A DNA stretch of 64,000 nt, taken from assembly GCF_000949385.2 (NCBI RefSeq), contig NZ_JYKO02000001.1:2830488-2894487 (forward strand). The letters run 5' to 3'. The DNA comes from Pseudomonas sp. LFM046. GTDB taxonomy: Bacteria > Pseudomonadota > Gammaproteobacteria > Pseudomonadales > Pseudomonadaceae. The notes under the pieces were generated by a model. It did not search any database and was not told the DNA's origin. It saw only the letters and a list, made by a program, of their open reading frames with translations. The translations under genes and the position numbers were made by a program. Positions 24,437 through 33,334 of the stretch are shown here, in pieces (the first letter of the stretch is position 1; every line of letters begins with the position of its first letter).

Positions 24437-26935
24437 ATGGGAAACGCTAAGCAACTGCCCCTGCAGGGCGTCAATGTTATCGACTTCGGCCAGTACATCG
24501 CCGGTCCCGCGGTAGCGATGATCCTCGCCGATCTCGGTGCCACCGTCATTCACATCGATCCCCCAACGGGCCCGCTTTGGGACAGTCCGGCCAACGCCAC
24601 ACTCAACCGCAACAAGCTGTGCATGCGCTTGGATCTGAAGAGTGCCGATGGACTGCGCCAGGCACGCGAACTGGTAGCGAAGGCGGATGTGGTGATCGAA
24701 AACTTCCGCCCGGGTGTGATGGCAGGCCTAGGCCTGAATTTCTCTGAGCTGCGGCGTAGCCGCCCGGAACTGATCACACTTTCCATCCCCGGTTTCGCCA
24801 GCAACGATGAGTTGCGTCGTGAGTGGCGCGCCACCGAGGCAGTAATCGCGTCAGCCTCTGGCGTGTTCACCGACATGGGCCAGAATCGGGTGCTGATGGG
24901 GATCAACCCAAGCTTCTCTCCGCTGCCGTTGGCCTCCGCCTACGGCACCATGCTCGCAGTGTCGGCCGTGGTATTGGCTCTGCAGGCGCGCGAAAAAAGT
25001 GGCGTAGGTGATGAGATTGAAGTGCCGCTTTCCTCGGCGGTGATGGAAGGGCTTTCTTACAACTCCATCAAGATCGACGGCTATCCGCTGCGATACAAGA
25101 CCTTGCGCGAGAAGGAGAGCGAGCGGCGCAGGGCGGAGAACCTGCCGATGAACCTCAGCTATGAGGAGCTGCAGGAGTACCTGGATCCCTTCTATCGCAC
25201 CTACGAATGCGCCGATGGCCGCAAGTTCTATGCGGTCTGTCCTTCGCACCGAGATCATGCCAAGCGCTGCCTGCAGGCAATGGGGCTGTACGAGGAAATG
25301 CTCGCCGCTGGCCTGCCCAAGGTGGACAACCCGTACCTGCCGATCGATCAGTGGGAAGGCGATGCTTCCCTAGGTGTCTACCCGCTGCCCGCAGATTGGG
25401 CCGCGCGTATCTCCGCACGGATGAAGGAAGTGTTCCTCACGAAGACTGCTGCCGAGTGGGAAGTGATCTTCGGCGAGGGGCGATTCCCTGGGGCTCCACA
25501 CCGTTCCACTCAGGAATGGCTACACGACGAGCACTCCAACACTGCTGGTCTGGTAGTCGAGGTGACGGACCGCGAGTACGGGCTAATGAAACAACCAGGG
25601 CCGGTGGCATGGTTGGAAGGCTGTGCAGAACCGATGCTCAAGCCGGTTTCCCGGCGTGACGTTACTTTCGATGAGGCGCTGGCAACGCTGCAGGAACGTC
25701 CGACCCCGACCCTGCCGGCACCGAAATTGGACGGTCAGAGTGGTTGGCTGGACGGTGTGAAGATCCTCGACCTTACCAACGTCATCGCCGGTCCGCACTC
25801 CACCTCGTTCCTCGGCCGCTTCGGCGCAGATGTCATCAAGCTTGATCCGGCAGTGCCCAACTACGATCCGTGGAACACAGTCGTCTTCGGCCTGTCCTCC
25901 GCACGCGGCAAGGAAAGCATCCTGGTCGACCTCAACACCGTTGCCGGTCGCGAGGTGTTCAACCGCCTGGTTCGCGAAGTGGACGTAATTGTGATGAACG
26001 CCCCGGATCGTCAGTTGGCCCCGCTGGGCCTGGACGAGGCCAGCCTGCAGGCGGTCAATCCTGGTGTGATCTTCTGCCAGCTCGATTGCTTCGGTGGCCC
26101 GCGCCGTGGACCGCGTACCGACTACCTGGGCTACGACGATCTGATCCAGGCCACCACCGGCATCATGCTGCGCTTTGGCGGCGGCATGCAGACCCCAGAA
26201 GAACACGCCCACGTCGGTACCATCGATGTGATGTGCGGCTTCGCTGCAGCCCTGGGTGTGGCCACTGCGCTGTATCGTAAGCATCGCTCCGGCGAAGCCC
26301 ACCGTGCGCGCACCTCTCTGGCGGCACTGGGTAACCTGGTCCAGATACCGTTCTGCTACGACTACGCAGGTCGCGGCCCCTTCGATGAACCTTCTGGTCG
26401 TGACGCCGTAGGTTACAGCGAGCTGTCGCGCTTCTACCGCACGGCAGACGGCTGGATCTACCTGGATGCTGACGAGAGTGACCTGGACAAGTTCGGTGCT
26501 ATTGCCGAACTGGCAGGAGTGGCTTCGGCGACCGATCGTGAGGCCTTCCTTGGCCAAGCCATCGGCCGCATGTCCAGTGCAACGCTGCAAGAGCGTCTGC
26601 AAGCGGCCAACATCGCTGCTGCGGTGCCGGACAACATTGACAATCTGCGTCAACGTTATAGCCGCGCAGCCGATGGTCAGCCGGGCACGAGCATCGGCAG
26701 CTACGCCTTCAGCGTGTATGGCGATCATCCCAGCGGCCATCGGATTACGCAGCTCGACCCTTACGCGATTCGCCCGCGCGTCTCGCGCATTCGCGCCCTT
26801 CCGCCGGCAGAGAAGTTTGGTGCCTCTACCCGCAGGGTTCTTGAACGACTGGGTTACAGCGCTGAGCAGATTCGCACGCTGCTGGATATCGGAGCGATCA
26901 GCGAAAGCTGGAGTGACGAGTACCTGCCTACCTAA
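24437..26935 (+). CDS. dddD: DddD-like DMSP acyl-CoA transferase/lyase (tandem class III CoA transferase)
   Basis: An 832-residue protein made of two CaiB/BaiF domains in one chain: domain 1 begins VIDFGQYIAGPAVAMILADL, domain 2 (from about residue 430) begins ILDLTNVIAGPHSTSFLGRF. This length and fusion are typical of DddD (about 830-850 residues), which converts DMSP to dimethyl sulfide and 3-hydroxypropionyl-CoA. Domain 2 keeps the catalytic Asp context GYDDLIQATTG (Asp567), while domain 1 has ATEAVIASASG with Glu in that place, so only the second site should form the acyl-enzyme. The downstream order (Fe-ADH, MmsA-like, BCCT) matches published ddd clusters. Confidence 0.88.
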   Translation: MGNAKQLPLQGVNVIDFGQYIAGPAVAMILADLGATVIHIDPPTGPLWDSPANATLNRNKLCMRLDLKSADGLRQARELVAKADVVIENFRPGVMAGLGLNFSELRRSRPELITLSIPGFASNDELRREWRATEAVIASASGVFTDMGQNRVLMGINPSFSPLPLASAYGTMLAVSAVVLALQAREKSGVGDEIEVPLSSAVMEGLSYNSIKIDGYPLRYKTLREKESERRRAENLPMNLSYEELQEYLDPFYRTYECADGRKFYAVCPSHRDHAKRCLQAMGLYEEMLAAGLPKVDNPYLPIDQWEGDASLGVYPLPADWAARISARMKEVFLTKTAAEWEVIFGEGRFPGAPHRSTQEWLHDEHSNTAGLVVEVTDREYGLMKQPGPVAWLEGCAEPMLKPVSRRDVTFDEALATLQERPTPTLPAPKLDGQSGWLDGVKILDLTNVIAGPHSTSFLGRFGADVIKLDPAVPNYDPWNTVVFGLSSARGKESILVDLNTVAGREVFNRLVREVDVIVMNAPDRQLAPLGLDEASLQAVNPGVIFCQLDCFGGPRRGPRTDYLGYDDLIQATTGIMLRFGGGMQTPEEHAHVGTIDVMCGFAAALGVATALYRKHRSGEAHRARTSLAALGNLVQIPFCYDYAGRGPFDEPSGRDAVGYSELSRFYRTADGWIYLDADESDLDKFGAIAELAGVASATDREAFLGQAIGRMSSATLQERLQAANIAAAVPDNIDNLRQRYSRAADGQPGTSIGSYAFSVYGDHPSGHRITQLDPYAIRPRVSRIRALPPAEKFGASTRRVLERLGYSAEQIRTLLDIGAISESWSDEYLPT

Positions 26936-27075
26936 CCGGTAGGACCACCCAGTACGCGGTTCAGGCCTATTCCTCGTATCGGGTCTGAACCGCCCCAGGA
27001 TGCCCTCACCCTCTCTAAGAACGAGCGTCGAAGCCCGCTCGCGGGCTCGCTCATGCCGCGAAAAGAGATTTCATC

Positions 27076-28233
27076 ATGACTTACTCAAGCATTCTCCCCC
27101 GCGTTCTGCAGACCGGAGCCGGGGCCAGCCTGCAGATCCCGCAGATCCTCGCCAGCCTGGGATGCATGCGCCCGCTGATCATTACCGACCGCATGATGGT
27201 TGAACTGGGCTACGCCGGGCGCATTCAAAATGCCCTCGCCGATACCGGTCTGTATGCAGACGTCTTCTCCGATACCGTACCTGAACCCACGGTTGCCTCA
27301 ATCCAGGCAGGTGTCGAAACCGCTCGGAGTGGTGGCTACGACAGCATCATCGCACTGGGCGGCGGTAGCCCGATCGATAGTGCCAAGGCCATCGGCATCC
27401 TCGCCAAGCACGGTGGCGAAATGCGCGACTACAAGTTCCCGCGCAACGTCACCGAGGCCGGTCTGCCGATCATCGCCATTCCAACCACTGCCGGCACCGG
27501 TTCGGAAGTGACTCGCTTCACCATCATCACCGACGAGAAAAGCGACGAGAAGATGCTCTGCGTCGGGGCAGGCTTCATGCCCGTGGCCGCACTGGTGGAC
27601 TTCGAGCTGACCCTGAGCTTGCCTCCGAGGGTCACTGCCGATACCGGAATCGATGCGCTGACCCATGCCATCGAGGCCTATGTCAGCAAGAAGGCGAACC
27701 TGTTCAGCGATGCACAGGCGCTGGCCGCAATGCGTCTGATCGGACCGAACCTGCGTCGGGTCTATGCAAAGGGTGATGATCGCGCGGCACGTGAAGCGGT
27801 GATGCTGGGTTCGACCCTGGCGGGTTTGGCGTTCTCGGCCGCCTCGGTCGCTTTGGTGCATGGAATGAGCCGCCCGATCGGCGCGTTCTTCCATGTGCCG
27901 CATGGCCTTTCGAACGCCATGCTGCTGCCTGCTGTTACTGCGTTCTCCATCCCCTCGGCCCGGGATCGCTACGCCGACTGTGCGCGAGCGATGGGGGTAG
28001 CTACCGCCTCAGACAGCGACAACATCGCTGTTGAGAAGCTCCTCGCTGAACTGGAGGCGATCAACGCTGAGTTGAACGTGCCAACACCGGCGCAGTTCGG
28101 CATCGATCGTAATCAGTTCTTTGAGCTCATGCCGACCATGGCTCGTCAGGCGCTGGCCTCCGGCTCGCCTGGCAATAACCCGCGCGTACCAAGCGAGGCC
28201 GAGATGGTCGAGCTGTACCGCAGCCTCTGGTAA
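27076..28233 (+). CDS. dddB: Iron-containing alcohol dehydrogenase, DddB-like
   Basis: A 385-residue group III (Fe) alcohol dehydrogenase. It has the NAD motif IIALGGGSPIDSAKAIGI, PTTAGTGSEVTRF, and metal ligands around GIDALTHAIEAY and HGMSRPIGAFFHVPHG. In ddd clusters DddB oxidises 3-hydroxypropionate (or its CoA product after hydrolysis) to malonate semialdehyde. It sits 140 bases after dddD and 48 bases before the semialdehyde dehydrogenase gene, consistent with one operon. Other short-chain alcohols cannot be excluded on sequence alone. Confidence 0.88.
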   Translation: MTYSSILPRVLQTGAGASLQIPQILASLGCMRPLIITDRMMVELGYAGRIQNALADTGLYADVFSDTVPEPTVASIQAGVETARSGGYDSIIALGGGSPIDSAKAIGILAKHGGEMRDYKFPRNVTEAGLPIIAIPTTAGTGSEVTRFTIITDEKSDEKMLCVGAGFMPVAALVDFELTLSLPPRVTADTGIDALTHAIEAYVSKKANLFSDAQALAAMRLIGPNLRRVYAKGDDRAAREAVMLGSTLAGLAFSAASVALVHGMSRPIGAFFHVPHGLSNAMLLPAVTAFSIPSARDRYADCARAMGVATASDSDNIAVEKLLAELEAINAELNVPTPAQFGIDRNQFFELMPTMARQALASGSPGNNPRVPSEAEMVELYRSLW

Positions 28234-28281
28234 GTCCTTTCGCCCTTTTCGAACCTGTCTGAACATACGAGGAATCCGCTC

Positions 28282-29778
28282 ATGAACACTGTAGGCCACC
28301 TGATCAACGGCCAGATCACAACTGCCGCCAAGCGCACCCAGGATGTCTTCAACCCGGCTACTGGTGAAGTTTCCCGCCAGGTCGCACTGGCCACCGCCCA
28401 GACCGTGGATTGTGCGATTGCCGCGGCTGAAGCAGCCTTCCCGGCCTGGCGCGATACGCCGCCGATCAAACGTGCCCGAGTGATGTTCCGCTTCAAGGAA
28501 CTGTTGGAGAAGAACGCCGACACCATCTGCCAGATGATTGGTGAGGAGCACGGCAAGATCTCCCATGACGCCGCCGGTGAGCTGCAGCGCGGCATCGAGA
28601 ACGTCGAATACGCCTGTGGCATCGCCGAGCTTCTCAAGGGGGAACACAGCAAGAACGTTGGACCGAACATTGACTCCTGGAGCGAGTTCCAGCCGTTGGG
28701 CGTGGTGGCCGGCATCACCCCGTTCAACTTCCCGGTGATGGTGCCGCTGTGGATGTTCCCGATGGCGATTGCCAGCGGCAACTGCTTCATCCTCAAGCCT
28801 TCCGAGCGCGATCCGAGCTCCACCCTGTTCATTGCCCAGCTGCTGCAAGAAGCGGGTCTGCCCAATGGTGTGCTGAACGTGGTGAACGGTGACAAGGAAG
28901 CGGTGGACATCCTCCTGCGCGACCCTCGCGTTCAGGCGGTGAGTTTTGTCGGTTCGACTCCGGTGGCCGAGTACATCTATTCCACCGCGACTGCCCATGG
29001 CAAACGTTGCCAAGCGCTGGGTGGTGCCAAGAACCACGCCATCGTGATGCCCGACGCAGACATGGACAACGCTGTTAACCAACTGCTCGGGGCAGCCTTC
29101 GGCTCTTCCGGCGAGCGCTGCATGGCCTTGTCGGTCGCCGTGGCGGTGGGTGATGCAGCTGCGGATGCGCTGGTCGAGAAAATGCAGGCGGCCATGCAGA
29201 ACCTGAAAGTCGGCGTCTACACCGACAGCAAGAACGATTTCGGTCCTGTTATCACCCGCCAGCATCAGCAGAAGGTGATTGGCTACATCGACAGCGCGGA
29301 AGAGCAGGGCGCCACTGTTGTGGTCGACGGTCGTCAGCCCTGTGTCGAAGGCTACGAGAACGGTTTCTTCGTGGGCGGCACTCTGATCGATCGGGTGACG
29401 CCGGAAATGGTCAGCTACAAGGAAGAGATCTTTGGCCCCGTGCTGCAGGTTGTTCGCGTCAACAGCATGCAAGAAGCCATGGCGCTGATCGACAACCACG
29501 AGTACGGCAACGGCACCTGCATCTTCACCCGCGACGGTGAAGCCGCTCGGTACTTCTCCGACAACATCAAGGTCGGCATGGTCGGTATCAACGTCCCGCT
29601 GCCGGTGCCGGTGGCTTACCACAGCTTCGGTGGCTGGAAGCGTTCGTTGTTCGGCGACCTGCACGCCTATGGCCCGGATGCAGTTCGTTTCTATACCCGC
29701 CGTAAGACCGTGACCCAGCGTTGGCCGTCGTCCGGTGTGCGTGAAGGCGTCGAGTTCTCCATGCCGACGATGAAGTAA
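28282..29778 (+). CDS. dddC: CoA-acylating (methyl)malonate-semialdehyde dehydrogenase, DddC-like
   Basis: A 498-residue MmsA-type aldehyde dehydrogenase. It shows GITPFNFPVMVPLWMFP, the nucleotide site FVGSTPVAEYIY, the LGGAKNHAIVMPDAD segment and the nucleophile in GSSGERCMALSVAV. The lack of the general-base Glu of ordinary ALDHs (AKNHA in its place) is the CoA-acylating signature. In DMSP catabolism DddC turns malonate semialdehyde into acetyl-CoA and CO2. It follows dddB by 48 bases with an AGGAAT ribosome site. Confidence 0.9.
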   Translation: MNTVGHLINGQITTAAKRTQDVFNPATGEVSRQVALATAQTVDCAIAAAEAAFPAWRDTPPIKRARVMFRFKELLEKNADTICQMIGEEHGKISHDAAGELQRGIENVEYACGIAELLKGEHSKNVGPNIDSWSEFQPLGVVAGITPFNFPVMVPLWMFPMAIASGNCFILKPSERDPSSTLFIAQLLQEAGLPNGVLNVVNGDKEAVDILLRDPRVQAVSFVGSTPVAEYIYSTATAHGKRCQALGGAKNHAIVMPDADMDNAVNQLLGAAFGSSGERCMALSVAVAVGDAAADALVEKMQAAMQNLKVGVYTDSKNDFGPVITRQHQQKVIGYIDSAEEQGATVVVDGRQPCVEGYENGFFVGGTLIDRVTPEMVSYKEEIFGPVLQVVRVNSMQEAMALIDNHEYGNGTCIFTRDGEAARYFSDNIKVGMVGINVPLPVPVAYHSFGGWKRSLFGDLHAYGPDAVRFYTRRKTVTQRWPSSGVREGVEFSMPTMK

Positions 29779-29785
29779 GGCACGG

Positions 29786-29824
29786 CACCAAGGCAGGGGC
29801 TGCCCAATCACCCTTGCCTTGGTG
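29786..29824 (+). promoter_or_regulatory. Stem-loop between dddC and dddT
   Basis: A perfect 10-bp stem CACCAAGGCA/TGCCTTGGTG encloses about 19 bases. No T-run follows, so it is more likely an mRNA-stabilising or attenuating element than a full terminator. It would separate enzyme from transporter expression. Confidence 0.6.
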
Positions 29825-29878
29825 ACCTTGTGTCACCCGATTCAAGTTTCACCTTATAAGAACAATGGAAAGGTTGTA

Positions 29879-31528
29879 ATGCTTGATTCCACCTCGAAAA
29901 GCTCTGCATCTCTCAAGAGCAGGATGGATGTACCACTCATTCTGTTCAGCATCCTGGTAATCGGTTTGAGCGTCGCGGGCCTGATGCTCTTCCCCCAACA
30001 GTCACTGATCCTCGCGGACAAGGCTTTCGTCTCGACGACCAGTCTTTTCGGCTCCACCGTTCAAATGGTCGGCTTCCTCTGCGTGCTGCTCATCGCCTGG
30101 ATTGCGTGCAGCAAGTACGGGAACATTCGGCTCGGCGAAGGAAAGCCTCAGTACAGCAATATCAGTTGGGTGTTCATGTTCATCTGCGCTGGTCTGGGAT
30201 CGGCAACCATGTACTGGGCTTTCATGGAGTGGACCTACTACTACATGACCCCGGGGCTAGATATCGCGCCGCGCAGCAAGGAGGCGATCGAGTACAGCAT
30301 TGCCTACTCATTCTTTCACTGGGGCATCACGCCCTGGGCTATTTATGGCATTGCCTCCCTGGCGATGGCCTATCACTTCCATGTTCGCAAGAATCCAGGC
30401 CTTCGCTTGTCCTCGGCGGTGGAAGCGATAACCGGTTTGAAGTCCACCAGCCTGGTCGGTCGTAGCATCGACGTGATCTTCCTGTTATCCACCTTCGGCG
30501 GCCTGGTACTGACGATTACGCTTTCGTCGTCCACTGTGGCGAAGGGCCTGTCGATGCTCTTTGACGTGACCGACAGTTTTGCCCTCAAAGCCTCGCTGGT
30601 GATCATGGTCACATTGGTCTTCTCCCTCAGTTCCTACATCGGTATCGGTGAGGGGATGCAGCGATTGGCGCACGCAGCGTGCGGACTGACCCTGGTGTTC
30701 GCCTTAGTTGTTTTGGTCCTGGGGCCCACAGCGTTCACATTGAACAACATCTCCAACGGCATCGGTCTCATGCTGCAGAACTTCGTTCACATGAGCCTGG
30801 CAACCGATCCGGTAGGCAGTGGAGAGTTTGCGCGCGGATGGACGGTCTTCTATTGGTTGTACTGGATCACCTACACACCCGGCGTGGCGCTCTTCGTCAC
30901 ACGGGTATCGCAGGGACGCAAAATCAGGGAGGTAGTCTTTGCCATGGTGCTGGGTGGCTGCGGTGGATGCTGGCTCTTCTTCGGCAGCCTGCAGAGCTTT
31001 GCCATTCACCAGTTTCTCACTGGCGTCATCGACTCTCCTTCCTTGCTCGATGCTTCGGGTGGGGAGGCAGTGGTTTCCATGTTGTTGGCGAGCTTGCCAT
31101 TTGGCAAGTTCTTGGCGGCCGGCTACTTCCTGCTGATGCTGGTCTTCCTGGCTTCGCACCTGGATGCGGTCGCCTTCTCGGTTGCAGCGACCAGCACTCG
31201 AAACCTCCAGGAAGGGGAAGACCCTTCACCGAAACTCCGGTTGTTCTGGTGCTTGATGCTCGCCGCCATTCCGCTCGCGATGCTCTACATCAACGCCCCC
31301 CTGCATACGTTGAAAACGGTGGTGACCTTGGCTGCAATTCCATTTGTCGTCGTACTGGCCATCAAGATGTATGGCTTGTTCAAATGGATGCGCGAGGACT
31401 ACGGGGATATACCTGCACATATCATCGAGTTGAATCCCGAGATTGCAGTTGCGGAACATACGGTTGCAGAAGATAGGTCTTCGGTTGGTCGCCGCGTTGG
31501 AGTTAAAGGCGAAAATGTAACGGCTTAG
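29879..31528 (+). CDS. dddT: BCCT-family transporter, DddT-like
   Basis: A 549-residue betaine/carnitine/choline-type secondary transporter with about 12 membrane helices. The aromatic substrate box is visible in GSATMYWAFMEWTYYY and in FFHWGITPWAIYG; the helix 8 region contains WTVFYWLYWITYTPG. Some BCCT members carry DMSP, and dddT is regularly placed with dddD. Start set at ATG 29879 with GGAAAGG upstream; an in-frame start 60 bases earlier falls in the stem-loop region. It closes the ddd cluster before a strong terminator. Ligand assignment is inferred. Confidence 0.85.
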   Translation: MLDSTSKSSASLKSRMDVPLILFSILVIGLSVAGLMLFPQQSLILADKAFVSTTSLFGSTVQMVGFLCVLLIAWIACSKYGNIRLGEGKPQYSNISWVFMFICAGLGSATMYWAFMEWTYYYMTPGLDIAPRSKEAIEYSIAYSFFHWGITPWAIYGIASLAMAYHFHVRKNPGLRLSSAVEAITGLKSTSLVGRSIDVIFLLSTFGGLVLTITLSSSTVAKGLSMLFDVTDSFALKASLVIMVTLVFSLSSYIGIGEGMQRLAHAACGLTLVFALVVLVLGPTAFTLNNISNGIGLMLQNFVHMSLATDPVGSGEFARGWTVFYWLYWITYTPGVALFVTRVSQGRKIREVVFAMVLGGCGGCWLFFGSLQSFAIHQFLTGVIDSPSLLDASGGEAVVSMLLASLPFGKFLAAGYFLLMLVFLASHLDAVAFSVAATSTRNLQEGEDPSPKLRLFWCLMLAAIPLAMLYINAPLHTLKTVVTLAAIPFVVVLAIKMYGLFKWMREDYGDIPAHIIELNPEIAVAEHTVAEDRSSVGRRVGVKGENVTA

Positions 31529-31545
31529 GTTGGACGACCTAATTT

Positions 31546-31580
31546 AGCGGATTACGCGACTTGCGTAGTCCGCTTTTTTG
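31546..31580 (+). terminator. Rho-independent terminator at the end of the ddd cluster
   Basis: AGCGGATTACGC pairs with GCGTAGTCCGCT (one mismatch) around a GACTT loop and is followed by TTTTTT. It lies 18 bases after the transporter stop. Confidence 0.9.
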
Positions 31581-32031
31581 TTTTTAGAGGTTTTGGTTTC
31601 TCATGCTTTTGATGGCAACTCATATTTTTAGTGGATTTTGCGATTTCCATCAGCACTCGTCCTAGCGTGAGAACCTGCCATCCGTCATGGAAAGCTGGCG
31701 TCAGATTTTCGGCGGTCACCAGGGTTGACTGATAGCGGGCTGGCCACCGTGAGGCGCTCTATTCACCGGGGTGTGTCATAAAAAAAATTGGGACTTTGCC
31801 CCTTTTTTTATTGCTTCCGCGCGCCGTTTTTTTCGCTGAAAGTAAGTCGCGGTCGCTTCTTGGAGAGTCGAGAGGAGAACTTTTGAAAGTGGTTGGTTAG
31901 TTGAAGATTTCTCCTGAAGTCTGCCAATGAGAAATTGTTTATCTAGATCGACGAGGTGTTGGTAGAAATACAAGCATGTGTTCCAAGAAACTTTTAAAGC
32001 TCCATCTCATAGAATAATAGGGGTAAATATC
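31581..32031. other. AT-rich intergenic region upstream of the PotD-like gene
   Basis: About 450 bases with lower GC than its surroundings and no supported gene. It contains the A/T hairpin at 31780-31809. The last 100 bases precede the binding-protein gene and should contain its promoter; a GGGGT ribosome site is seen at 32019-32023. A 65-codon open frame on the minus strand has no ribosome site or family signal and was not called. Confidence 0.5.
31780..31809. terminator. A/T-armed hairpin terminator
   Basis: A run of A residues plus GGG pairs with CCC plus seven T residues around ACTTTG. It would work in both directions. It lies between the ddd cluster and the PotD-like gene. Confidence 0.6.
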
Positions 32032-33087
32032 ATGTATCGAGCAACTGCGTTGTTGATTGCAAGCCTTTCCTGCACTTCTGCGTTTGCCGAAAAAGCGCTT
32101 ACCGTGGTTTCTTATGGCGGCAGCCTCGCCGAAGCACAGGTGGAGTCGGCCCATAAGCCGTACACCAAGGCTACGGGTATCAAAGTGATCTCCGAGGACT
32201 ACTCCGGTGGCATCGCTCCCATCAAAACCCAGGTTGACAGCCAAAAGGTGACTTGGGACGTGGTCGACGCGGAGCTGCTGAACGTCTACCGGGCCTGCAG
32301 CACCGGACTCCTTGAACGTATCGACCCGAAGACCCTGGCTCCGGCACCCGACGGAACTCCTGCGGAGAAAGATTTCATTCCCGGCGCACTCAGTGAATGC
32401 GGCGTTGCCAGCTATGTCTGGTCTACAGTGGTCGCCTACAACACCAACGCCTTCCCAGGTGAGAAACCAACCAGTCTGAAGGACTTCTTCGATGTCCAGC
32501 GGTTCCCCGGAAAGCGAGCGCTCCGTAAGGCTCCGCAGGTAAACCTGGAGTGGGCGCTGATGGCTGATGGAGTTCCGCGTGACCAGGTCTACGCGACGCT
32601 GGAGACCGAGGAAGGCCTGGAGCGAGCCTTCCGAAAGCTCGACACCATCAAAGATCAGGTTGTCTGGTGGGAGGCGGGGGCACAGCCGCCGCAGTTGCTG
32701 GCCGACGGCCAAGTCAGCCTGGCGTCCGCCTACAGCGGTCGTATCGTGATCGCAAGCCGCAAAGAAAATCAGCCTTTCAAGATCGTTTGGGATGGCCAGG
32801 TCTATGACATGGAAGCCTGGGTAATGCCTGCAGGTAATCCGAATAAGGCGCAGGCGTTCGACTTCCTCAAGTTCGCCACTCAGAGCTCGGTGTTAGCTGA
32901 TCAGTCTAACTACATCCCCTACGGACCGACGCGCTACTCCGCCCAGAAGCTCGTCAGCCCTGAAGTCCAGGCAGACCTCCCGACCAGCCCCGAGAACTTC
33001 GCCACGGCGCTGCAGGTTGACTCCGAATGGTGGGGCGATCACGCCGATGAGCTGAACGAGCGCTTCAACGCTTGGTTGGCGAAATAA
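32032..33087 (+). CDS. ABC substrate-binding protein, PotD/PotF-like
   Basis: A 351-residue periplasmic binding protein with a clear signal peptide (ATALLIASLSCTSAFA). The mature start LTVVSYGGSLAEAQ and SGGIAPIKTQVDSQK, WDVVDAE, and the C-lobe VWDGQVYDMEAW and MPAGNPNKAQAFDFLKF are typical of the polyamine/opine/mannopine receptor family. It heads a receptor-ATPase-permease-permease set. Because it directly follows the ddd cluster, DMSP or a related compound is a possible ligand; polyamines are the alternative. Start at ATG 32032 immediately before the signal sequence. Confidence 0.88.
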   Translation: MYRATALLIASLSCTSAFAEKALTVVSYGGSLAEAQVESAHKPYTKATGIKVISEDYSGGIAPIKTQVDSQKVTWDVVDAELLNVYRACSTGLLERIDPKTLAPAPDGTPAEKDFIPGALSECGVASYVWSTVVAYNTNAFPGEKPTSLKDFFDVQRFPGKRALRKAPQVNLEWALMADGVPRDQVYATLETEEGLERAFRKLDTIKDQVVWWEAGAQPPQLLADGQVSLASAYSGRIVIASRKENQPFKIVWDGQVYDMEAWVMPAGNPNKAQAFDFLKFATQSSVLADQSNYIPYGPTRYSAQKLVSPEVQADLPTSPENFATALQVDSEWWGDHADELNERFNAWLAK

Positions 33088-33196
33088 CCGGGCTCCATAG
33101 CACGCAGGCTAACTGACCGGTGAGGCTGGTCGGGCTGAAGCAGCTCGGCCATCCGCTGTGTAGCCAAGCCTTTTTCGCGACGAGCTGACACTGCTC

Positions 33197-33239
33197 CCCA
33201 TCCACTCCCGACGTAGGGCGTTGCCCTACTGGGGATGGG
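33197..33239 (+). promoter_or_regulatory. Nested stem-loop between receptor and ATPase genes
   Basis: Outer stem CCCATCC/GGATGGG and inner stem GTAGGGC/GCCCTAC with a GTT loop. No T-run follows. Such structures after binding-protein genes protect the upstream mRNA and lower downstream expression, matching the need for excess receptor. Confidence 0.65.
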
Positions 33240-33334
33240 CGTCTTCCGCCCAAGCAAGATCAGCGCTATGCGAAACGGTATGTGCACCGGCAGCAGATAT
33301 CCACACGCTATTCGAACAAGAAACAGGTGCATCC

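Noticed and set aside
28009..29811. A 600-codon open frame on the minus strand
   Set aside because: Antisense to the MmsA-type dehydrogenase gene and the end of the Fe-ADH gene; His/Gln/Arg-rich composition typical of a shadow.
29786..29824. Stem-loop between dddC and dddT considered as a full terminator
   Set aside because: No T-run follows the stem and the next gene begins 55 bases later in the same direction.
31776..31973. A 65-codon minus-strand frame with Lys-rich composition
   Set aside because: It runs through an A/T hairpin terminator and lacks a ribosome site or homology I can recognise.
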